Of a stretch of 11,751 bases of DNA, positions 6,733 through 11,751 are shown one piece after another; the stretch's first letter is position 1; each line of letters starts with the position of its first letter. The notes beneath the pieces are model-generated. The model worked only from the letters and a program-made list of their open reading frames with translations, did not search any database and was not told the DNA's origin. Source of the DNA: JAFDVL01 sp043736395 (GTDB lineage Bacteria; Acidobacteriota; Blastocatellia; RBC074); the NCBI GenBank assembly GCA_043736395.1, contig JAYTCQ010000153.1:1-11751 (forward strand), in the 5' to 3' direction. The position numbers and the translations under genes were made by a program.

Positions 6733-6792
6733 CAGCCCACCAAGTGGGCGACCAGCATAAAGCTCAGGGTGAAGCGCGAGCGCAACCCTGAG
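6733..6792 (+). repeat. REP-like unit R3 with a second hairpin
   Basis: On the plus strand the hairpin is AGCCCACCAAGTGGGCGACC (6-bp stem 6735-6740 with 6744-6749). It is followed by AGCATAAAGCTCAGGGTGAAG and then a second hairpin, CTCAGGGT (6763-6770) with ACCCTGAG (6785-6792). It is the inverted partner of R2. Confidence 0.75.
6753..6774. repeat. Right arm of a perfect 22-bp inverted repeat
   Basis: Exact reverse complement of 6580-6601. Both copies sit between a REP hairpin and a CTCAGGGT hairpin, so the repeat is part of the composite unit and not a transposon end. Confidence 0.95.
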
Positions 6793-6811
6793 CCTGAATT
6801 GCGAACACGAT

Positions 6812-6833
6812 GTAGCCCGTGAAACGGGCGATA
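6812..6833 (+). repeat. REP-like hairpin R4 (GTAG foot)
   Basis: GTAGCCCGTGAAACGGGCGA then TAG. A 6-bp stem, GCCCGT (6815-6820) with ACGGGC (6824-6829), closes on GAA. It starts with GTAG, the tetranucleotide at the foot of the E. coli REP hairpin recognised by its RAYT, and shares the local AGCC...GGCG..AG pattern. Confidence 0.75.
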
Positions 6834-6856
6834 GACCATGCACTCATTGTCGTTTT

Positions 6857-6900
6857 AAAAAACATGATGAATTCGATGAATTTTTTTTCATACTCCATCA
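6857..6900 (-). terminator. Weak candidate terminator at the end of the minus-strand operon
   Basis: On the minus strand TGATG (6900-6896, inside the last codons) can pair with CATCA (6869-6865). An inner ATGAA/TTCAT pair lies within it, and six T's follow (6862-6857). The stem is A/T-rich and interrupted, so it is a poor terminator, but it is the only stem-plus-T-tract after the operon. Confidence 0.25.
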
Positions 6901-7595
6901 TTACTGATCTTCGCCGCCTTCAATTCTTTACTGTTCAGCTGTCGCTTGCGGGTCACCAAAAATTCATAAAAAACCTTCTCATGAATTTCTGTGATGATTT
7001 CATCGTTTGGTGATTTATGTTTTGCTTTGCGCTCCTCCAGCTCGGCGATGTACCAGATGCCATTGAGTTTCAGGTAATGTTGGTTGCCGCTGATGGGAAT
7101 GCGAGTAGGTTTGCTCTGAAGGTTTTGTTGCAATTGCTTCCATTTACGCTTGCTCATGGAGGCTTCTTTCCAACATAACAATTTGGTGCGCGGATGAACA
7201 TACAAACCTGTCACGGGTTCATTCCGATGCCAATATTTATTGGAATAAACTTTACCGTCATCGCCAACATAACAATGCTGCTCAACCATCCGCTCTACGT
7301 GCTGAAACACGTGTTGCATCATCGTGCTGCGAAAATCTAAATGCTCGCACATTTCGCTGTGAACTTTGTCCCACGGACGACCCACATTACTGCGAAAATA
7401 TCGTTCCAGCGGAGTCAGAAAATCTGAGAATCCTTTTGAATTGATTCCTTTCGCTTGCCGATTCATCGAATATTTTTCGCGCTTCGGCAAATCTTCATAT
7501 TCATCATTTTCATCGTAGCGATGAATCTTGCGTCCGGTTTTCACTGAGGGAAAAGAATGCCCCCAGCGCGGACGTTCGATCACTACTTTTGACAT
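6888..7595 (-). CDS. Conserved protein of unknown function (GRPWDKV core)
   Basis: This 235-residue basic soluble protein has no signal peptide or membrane segment. It starts MSKVVIERPRWGHSFP and carries a central VGRPWDKVHSEMCEHLDFRS block followed by HVFQHVERMV. I recognise these as typical of an uncharacterised family seen in Planctomycetes and Acidobacteriota-like genomes, but I know no function for it. Clusters of Arg, Lys, His and Trp suggest nucleic-acid contact. The C-terminal half has ISGNQHYLKLNGIWYIAEL, followed by a charged helical tail. ATG 7595, with GAAG a few bases upstream, is preferred over the in-frame ATG 7607, although both are possible. It lies 15 bases after the upstream HEPN-type gene and looks like the last gene of the operon. 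Confidence 0.75.
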   Translation of the reverse strand: MSKVVIERPRWGHSFPSVKTGRKIHRYDENDEYEDLPKREKYSMNRQAKGINSKGFSDFLTPLERYFRSNVGRPWDKVHSEMCEHLDFRSTMMQHVFQHVERMVEQHCYVGDDGKVYSNKYWHRNEPVTGLYVHPRTKLLCWKEASMSKRKWKQLQQNLQSKPTRIPISGNQHYLKLNGIWYIAELEERKAKHKSPNDEIITEIHEKVFYEFLVTRKRQLNSKELKAAKISNDGV

Positions 7596-7610
7596 ATCAC
7601 TTCGCATAAA

Positions 7611-8318
7611 TCATTTTTTTGAGAGCTTAATTTTTATATCGCCTGCTTTGTGAGGCGAGCCAATAAGATTATTTGAGGTCAAGCAAAGTCCAATTTTTTC
7701 CAGGATGCGTGGAAACAGGTCCTCTAATACAAATGTGGCGACTGAAAGCGACAATTCGGCTTCTTCCAACGTAGCAGGAGTTGCTTTGTGTAAGAGAGCA
7801 TTTCTCTGCTTTCTCACTTCAGAGGCTTGTCCCCATATAGTTTGCTTAGAATTTTCGTGCTTATATTCAGCAATGTTGATTCCACTAACCTCCTTGATTA
7901 CGTTAATCAACAGCCCTTTGAATCTATCTATTTCCCGAATGTGGCTCGAAAAAATGTCAATTATTATTTCAGCCACAGTATCGTTATGAATCATTCCAGA
8001 AACAATGGGCTTTAATAGAACGTCTTTGAATGTAACTTCTAGTGCTGCGCCTGCGAAAACTTGTGATGCAGAATATCGCTTCAACTGATAAAGCTCCTTA
8101 GCCTCTATCAGCAAATTTAAAGGGGCAATAATTATGTCTGATTTGCGACGATAAAATGCCTCAAGTCTTTCTGGAAGAATTTCTTCGGCTAAATATTCTT
8201 CAATAGCTTTGTACTTATCTTCCCAATAATGTCCAGAGTTTCTGTATTGATCGTAGAAGTCTTCGTACAATCGGTCTTGATACTCTTCAAATTCTGCATC
8301 CATAAGTTCAAAGCTCAT
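7611..8318 (-). CDS. HEPN-type protein, putative RNase (RNALLH motif)
   Basis: This 235-residue, mostly helical, soluble protein has an acidic N-terminus (residues 1-60). Two features support a HEPN domain in residues ~65-210: a helix segment (SASQVFAGAALEVTFKDVLL, about 83-102) and R172-N173-A-L-L-H177 in a later helix. The latter is a good match to the R-[N/D/H]-x3-H signature of HEPN ribonucleases. The family cuts RNA in many toxin-antitoxin and phage-defence systems, but some HEPN proteins are inactive or only bind nucleotides or RNA. I do not recognise a specific subfamily. The frame runs to ATG 8333, but AGGAGG at 8323-8328 sets the start at 8318. It lies 25 bases after the HNH gene. 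Base composition is lower in GC than rtcB by eye, which hints at separate acquisition. Confidence 0.7.
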   Translation of the reverse strand: MSFELMDAEFEEYQDRLYEDFYDQYRNSGHYWEDKYKAIEEYLAEEILPERLEAFYRRKSDIIIAPLNLLIEAKELYQLKRYSASQVFAGAALEVTFKDVLLKPIVSGMIHNDTVAEIIIDIFSSHIREIDRFKGLLINVIKEVSGINIAEYKHENSKQTIWGQASEVRKQRNALLHKATPATLEEAELSLSVATFVLEDLFPRILEKIGLCLTSNNLIGSPHKAGDIKIKLSKK

Positions 8319-8322
8319 AAAG

Positions 8323-8328
8323 CCTCCT
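8323..8328 (-). promoter_or_regulatory. Perfect Shine-Dalgarno AGGAGG deciding the HEPN gene start
   Basis: On the minus strand AGGAGG is followed by CTTT and then ATG (8318). It lies downstream of the alternative ATG 8333, so 8318 is the start. It is the best ribosome binding site in the window, which suggests this gene is translated well relative to its neighbours. Confidence 0.8.
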
Positions 8329-8343
8329 ATCATTAACTATCAT

Positions 8344-9381
8344 TCAACTTTTATCTTTATCGGTAAAGGTTCGTTTGCGATGACATACTGCACAAACGAC
8401 TTCGCAGTTTTCAATTTCAGCAATAAGAATTTCTGTTGTCGCACTCATTGCCAGACGGCCTACGCCACCGATCTTTTCCCCCTTGATGTGATCGAAATCC
8501 ATTTGCCAGAGGGATAAATCTTCTCCACAATCCGTACACGGGCGACGCTTGGCTTGCTCAATCAACTTTTTGTTTTTTCGTTGGCGCGGAGACAAATGCA
8601 CAGGTTTTTTGCCCAATAGCAAATATCTCTGATGCTCGCGTTTACGATGGCAATTGGCGCAAACGATTTCTGTTTTCTCAAGCTCTGCCAGAATCCTTTC
8701 TCTTGAGGCGTTGCTGCTAATCATTACTGGAATTGCTGCGACTTTGAATTCGCGTTCCAGATGATCAAAATCCATGCAGAATGGCGGATAGGTTTTTCCG
8801 CAATCGTAACAAGGTTTACTTTTCAGTTCCGCTATCTGTCTTCGCCAATCGGAATGCCTGCGCCGCCGATTTTCATTAGTGACTTTTAAATAATGGTCTT
8901 TGCGTTGCCCGTAATATTCTTTGAAATAGGAACTCATACAAGCCTTGCAGTAGCTTTGAGTTTTTTGACTATTTCCTTCTTCAACTTTTGCTTGACAGAG
9001 AGCACAAAATTTAATTCCTTCTCTTGGCTTTCGTAAAACTTTGCCAAGCATTCTTTGTTGTGCCTTTTCCTTTAATGCAGCGGTTTTTTCTGATGTGTAA
9101 ATTTCCTCCCAACGTTTTCCTTTCACATTTTGATTGTGAGTTCTTAAGCCTTTCACTTTTCGCCCAATCAATTCGGGATCGCGACGATGGGCGGCTTTGA
9201 TTGCCTCAGCTCGCAACTGTTTGGTTTCTTCAGATTGAATGTATAGCGGATTAGAAAGCCCATACTGACGAACCAATCTGGTCACACTTTTTGATGTGAT
9301 TCCATATTGCTCGGCGATCTCGTTTTTTGTGCAAGATGTCAGCAGGGCTTCCAATGTGTGCTTATCAATCGTTTTTGGCAT
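8344..9381 (-). CDS. Multidomain HNH-type nuclease: HTH, zinc ribbon and two tandem HNH modules
   Basis: This 345-residue protein starts with a helix-turn-helix (about 8-42, CTKNEIAEQYGITSKSVTRL). Next comes a basic stretch (~85-120, GKRWEEIYTSEKTAALKEK) resembling the NUMOD-type DNA-binding segments of homing endonucleases. A C-x2-C...C-x2-C zinc ribbon follows (C126, C129, C145, C148). Two related modules then follow. In the first, C191-x2-C194, DFDH at 204-207 and CANCH at 241-245. In the second, C282-x2-C285, DFDH at 295-298 and CAVCH at 330-334. Together they form a tandem HNH-type domain, probably by internal duplication; the second has Val where the first has Asn. ATG 9381 is chosen over GTG 9399 because AAAGGA at 9389-9394 is spaced 7 bases from it. 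The start lies 4 bases after the rtcB stop. It may be a homing-type element or a working part of the operon. Confidence 0.8.
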   Translation of the reverse strand: MPKTIDKHTLEALLTSCTKNEIAEQYGITSKSVTRLVRQYGLSNPLYIQSEETKQLRAEAIKAAHRRDPELIGRKVKGLRTHNQNVKGKRWEEIYTSEKTAALKEKAQQRMLGKVLRKPREGIKFCALCQAKVEEGNSQKTQSYCKACMSSYFKEYYGQRKDHYLKVTNENRRRRHSDWRRQIAELKSKPCYDCGKTYPPFCMDFDHLEREFKVAAIPVMISSNASRERILAELEKTEIVCANCHRKREHQRYLLLGKKPVHLSPRQRKNKKLIEQAKRRPCTDCGEDLSLWQMDFDHIKGEKIGGVGRLAMSATTEILIAEIENCEVVCAVCHRKRTFTDKDKS

Positions 9382-9385
9382 CCAC

Positions 9386-10615
9386 CTATCCTTTGACACA
9401 AACGACTTGCTTCAAAGTATGCGCAATTTCCACTAGATCACGTTGCGCATTCATCACCGCTTCGATGTCCTTGTAGCTGCGTGGACTTTCATCAATTACA
9501 TCTTCGTCTTTGCGGCATTCTACGCCCGCTGTGTCTTTTATGTGATCGTCCAATGAAATCCGACGACGGGCTTCGTTGCGCGACATAGCACGACCTGCGC
9601 CGTGGCTGCACGAATTGAAGCTTTCAGGATTTCCGAGGCCGCGTACGATGTATGAACGTGCGCCCATCGAACCGGGAATAATCCCGTAATCACCGAGCGC
9701 GGCGCGGACTGCGCCTTTGCGCGTCACCAGCACTTCTTCGCCGTAATGCGTTTCGCGTGCGACGTAGTTGTGATGACAATTCACGACTTGCAATTCTGCT
9801 TTGAAGGGTTTCACTTCGCCGCTGTCTGCGATGGCGTCAATCATTTGTTCCATCATCAGCTTGCGGTTGTACATCGCAAAATCCTGCGCCCAACTCACCG
9901 CGTGAACGTAGTCATCGAAATGCTCCGTCCCTTCGTTGAGGTACGCGAGGTCTTTGTCAGGCAAATTCGCAATATGATTTCGCATATCGTTTTTCGCCAT
10001 TTCAATGAAGAACGTCCCGATGCGATTGCCTACGCCGCGTGATCCGCTGTGCAACATAAACCAGACTTTATCGCTTTCATCGAGGCATAGTTCAATGAAG
10101 TGATTGCCGCTGCCAAGCGTGCCGAGATGGTTGATCGTATTGCCGCGATCCAGCTTTGGAAATTTTTCGCAAATTTCTTTGAAGCCAATTTCCAACTGCG
10201 CCCACACGCCTTTCTGACGTTTCGGGATTTCTCCCCACCCGCCTTTATCGCGCCGTCCACCGTGATCGGTACGCCCGTGCGGAATTGCCTGTTCAATCGC
10301 CTTACGAATCTTGCGGAGGTTGTCCGGCAGATCATTTGCGGTCAGCGTTGTTTGCACCGCCATCATCCCGCAACCAATGTCGACGCCGACAGCAGCAGGA
10401 ATGACTGCGCCTTTCATCGGAATTACGCTGCCGACGGTGGCACCGATGCCCCAATGTACGTCGGGCATCGCGGCTACCCATTTGTAGACAATCGGCAAAA
10501 GCGAGACGTTGATGAGCTGACGTTTTGCTTCGTCTTCCAGCTTGACGCCTTTTGTCCAGGCTTTGATGGGGACGCCGTTTAGTGATTCGATTAAGTTGTA
10601 TGATGTGTTTGCCAT
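9386..10615 (-). CDS. rtcB: RtcB RNA-splicing ligase
   Basis: RtcB joins RNA 2',3'-cyclic phosphate or 3'-phosphate ends to 5'-OH ends, using GTP and Mn(II), in tRNA splicing or RNA repair. The 409-residue length matches E. coli RtcB (408). Visible motifs, numbered from ATG 10615, are MPDVHWGIGATVGSV, GVDIGCGM with metal ligand C82, HLGTLGSGNHFIEL, the metal-binding HSGSRGVGN, VNCHHN, IPGSMGARSYIVRG, and SCSHGAGRAMSR with the histidine that takes GMP (H338; E. coli H337). All key residues appear intact, so it should be active. ATG 10615 fits the family length better than the longer frame to 10654. It starts 10 bases after the stop of the upstream HEPN gene. No archease, RtcA or RtcR gene is visible. 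Confidence 0.97.
   Translation of the reverse strand: MANTSYNLIESLNGVPIKAWTKGVKLEDEAKRQLINVSLLPIVYKWVAAMPDVHWGIGATVGSVIPMKGAVIPAAVGVDIGCGMMAVQTTLTANDLPDNLRKIRKAIEQAIPHGRTDHGGRRDKGGWGEIPKRQKGVWAQLEIGFKEICEKFPKLDRGNTINHLGTLGSGNHFIELCLDESDKVWFMLHSGSRGVGNRIGTFFIEMAKNDMRNHIANLPDKDLAYLNEGTEHFDDYVHAVSWAQDFAMYNRKLMMEQMIDAIADSGEVKPFKAELQVVNCHHNYVARETHYGEEVLVTRKGAVRAALGDYGIIPGSMGARSYIVRGLGNPESFNSCSHGAGRAMSRNEARRRISLDDHIKDTAGVECRKDEDVIDESPRSYKDIEAVMNAQRDLVEIAHTLKQVVCVKG
9389..9394 (-). promoter_or_regulatory. Ribosome binding site AAAGGA inside the end of rtcB
   Basis: It lies in the last two sense codons of rtcB and is spaced 7 bases from ATG 9381. This favours that start over GTG 9399 and suggests translational coupling of the HNH gene to rtcB. 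Confidence 0.65.
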
Positions 10616-10625
10616 AATTATTTTC

Positions 10626-11666
10626 TCAAAGCCATTGCTCAATATCCGCAGCAAGTTTGTCTTCTTTTTGATTTTTTAGAAAGTTTGCATCTATACCTAT
10701 GGACTGAAAATCTGATGAGTAAATCAGTAATCCTTTTTGGGTCAATAAGCTATAAAGGCAAAATTGCATCATTAGTAACGCAATATTTATATGTCGGTTG
10801 CGTTTATTAGAAGAAAACCAATCAATGTTTGTAATTTTCTCTCCGTGTACAATTTTGGATCGAAGGGAATAAAAGTCTCTAGCCCACCATCCGTATATCG
10901 TATTTGTTTTATCTTTTCCTCGCGCATTCTTTTTTGTAATAGCTGGCAGTCCACTCTTCCCGAGACATGTTTCTAATTTCTCCGCAAAGGAATCTTCTTT
11001 GCTTTGCTCTGGTAATGAAAAGAAAATTTCAAATGCGGTTGCTAACATCACCGCTCTGCTTTCGTTGTTAAAATGATCAAAATTCATGCAGGAATTCCTG
11101 ACCCAATTTAACACTTGAAATATTTTCGATTCTTGGGAATCGCCTGTATTTATAAGCTTAATTAGCGATTCAAATAATTGTTCATCGTAAGTGTAGTAAC
11201 TTGGAACCTCGACATATTCAGGGGCGACAAATTTCTTTACATTCATATCCCAGATGATCTTTGAGTATCCAAAGAAACTTCCCGCAGAGTAGTTGATATG
11301 ACTCTCGACATTATAATCAAACTCTAGTCCTATGAAGTGGAAGTGTTCGCTTGAGCAGCAACCTTGCTCGCTATTTTTGACAACACTGCAAAACAATAAT
11401 GACAGGGCATATTTATGAATAAGATCCATTTCATCTACACTTAATTTTTTAAAGGTATAGTCTCCGTCCCATATACAAACGGTTAAGTTCTTCGCACGCT
11501 CTAATTCGGAGTTTCGATACATCTTACAAATCTTTTCTAAGATCCTTCTGATTGCGGCATCTTTGATGTAGGTATTTTTGTACTTCCAAAAATTAAATAA
11601 ATGGATACGACCAATTTTTTGGTCGAAATTAGATGATGGGAAATAAGGAAAGAAAGTAAATTGCAT
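10626..11666 (-). CDS. Apea-like HEPN protein, putative RNase, first gene of the operon
   Basis: This 346-residue soluble protein has two parts. Residues 1-~150 are rich in aromatic residues and beta-strand-like (FTFFPYFPS; FHFIGLEFDYNV; SAGSFFGYSKIIWD) and I do not recognise them. Residues ~160-320 match the Apea-like HEPN pattern: a helix with NESRAVMLATAFEIFFSL (201-218) and then FYSLRSKIVHGEKI, in which R269-S-K-I-V-H274 is the R-x4-H signature. Apea-like HEPN domains occur in phage-defence proteins and are thought to act on RNA; this is family knowledge, not shown here. GC content is visibly lower than in rtcB. The start at 11666 has only a weak purine stretch upstream. It begins 26 bases after a tRNA 3' end on the same strand and could be co-transcribed with it. 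Confidence 0.75.
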   Translation of the reverse strand: MQFTFFPYFPSSNFDQKIGRIHLFNFWKYKNTYIKDAAIRRILEKICKMYRNSELERAKNLTVCIWDGDYTFKKLSVDEMDLIHKYALSLLFCSVVKNSEQGCCSSEHFHFIGLEFDYNVESHINYSAGSFFGYSKIIWDMNVKKFVAPEYVEVPSYYTYDEQLFESLIKLINTGDSQESKIFQVLNWVRNSCMNFDHFNNESRAVMLATAFEIFFSLPEQSKEDSFAEKLETCLGKSGLPAITKKNARGKDKTNTIYGWWARDFYSLRSKIVHGEKITNIDWFSSNKRNRHINIALLMMQFCLYSLLTQKGLLIYSSDFQSIGIDANFLKNQKEDKLAADIEQWL

Positions 11667-11692
11667 AATATCTTTTCTAAGATTTCGGAAAT

Positions 11693-11751
11693 TACTCGCG
11701 GTCGGACTCGAACCGACAACCGTCTTGCGACGTACAGATAGTTTGGAAAAC
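11693..11751 (-). tRNA. Partial tRNA (3' half) with a long variable arm; anticodon loop reads UCC
   Basis: On the minus strand the T arm is GTCGG-TTCGAGT-CCGAC, with the canonical TTCGANT loop, followed by a 7-base acceptor strand CGCGAGT and discriminator A at 11693. CCA is not encoded. Upstream of the T arm is a 20-base variable region with a CGTC-GCAA-GACG hairpin, as in class II tRNAs (Leu, Ser, Tyr). The anticodon loop at the window edge reads TTTCCAA, closed by GT/AC, which would give anticodon UCC (Gly). A class II fold with UCC is unusual. The 5' half is outside the window, so the identity is not settled. Confidence 0.8.

Larger units (their letters stand above)
6495..6887. other. Gene-free stretch holding a symmetric REP-like array
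   Basis: No protein gene is seen between the transposase start and the stop of the next minus-strand gene. The stretch is filled by REP-like hairpins arranged almost mirror-symmetrically (6505-6833) around a central ~110-base unique A/T-rich core (6623-6732). Confidence 0.75.

Noticed and set aside
6580..6774. 22-bp inverted repeat as the ends of a small transposon
   Set aside because: No transposase lies between the arms, no target duplication is visible, and each arm belongs to a REP-type composite unit. A BIME-like array explains it better.
6505..6833. Hairpin array as a CRISPR array
   Set aside because: The units are inverted and not direct repeats, the spacing is irregular, and no cas-like gene is present.
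8319..8333. Longer start for the second HEPN-type gene at ATG 8333
   Set aside because: The AGGAGG ribosome binding site lies downstream of it and points to ATG 8318.
9746..10582. Plus-strand open frames opposite rtcB
   Set aside because: They are shadows of the well-conserved rtcB coding strand and have no family-like sequence.

Overview
The window looks like a chromosomal stretch of a mid-GC (mid-40s % by eye) Gram-negative-type bacterium. An Acidobacteriota member, perhaps class Blastocatellia, is my best guess. The guess rests on the flavour of the proteins (a secreted SdrD B-like protein, a short REP-associated transposase, a conserved protein with a GRPWDKV core) and not on a marker gene, so it is weak.

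Left half, plus strand. The window opens inside an Hsp70-family gene whose ATPase domain is recognisable but whose C-terminal part is short and atypical. An M20-family metallopeptidase follows. Next, behind a leader rich in inverted repeats, comes an exported cysteine-rich protein with an SdrD B-like domain, closed by a good intrinsic terminator. A roughly 400-base gene-free stretch with a promoter-like pair and three stem-loops then leads into an AAA+ ATPase.

Middle. A 19-bp-stem hairpin separates the AAA+ gene from a convergent minus-strand pair: a Y1/HUH single-strand transposase of the REP-associated (RAYT/IS200) type and an overlapping small helical protein. Immediately upstream of the transposase lies an almost mirror-symmetric array of four REP-like hairpins sharing one consensus, with a perfect 22-bp inverted repeat. 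It reads as a REP/BIME array with its cognate transposase.

Right part, minus strand. Five tightly packed genes (gaps of about 4 to 25 bases) run from a partial tRNA at the right edge leftward: an Apea-like HEPN protein (R-x4-H motif), RtcB RNA ligase, a large HTH/zinc-ribbon/tandem-HNH protein, a second HEPN-type protein (RNALLH motif), and a conserved protein of unknown function. HEPN proteins are often RNases, and RtcB seals RNA ends carrying 2',3'-cyclic phosphate. The operon is therefore a candidate RNA cleavage-and-repair or defence module, and it is the most interesting item in the window. The link is inferred from gene context only. The edge tRNA is odd: it has a long variable arm, yet the visible anticodon loop reads UCC.
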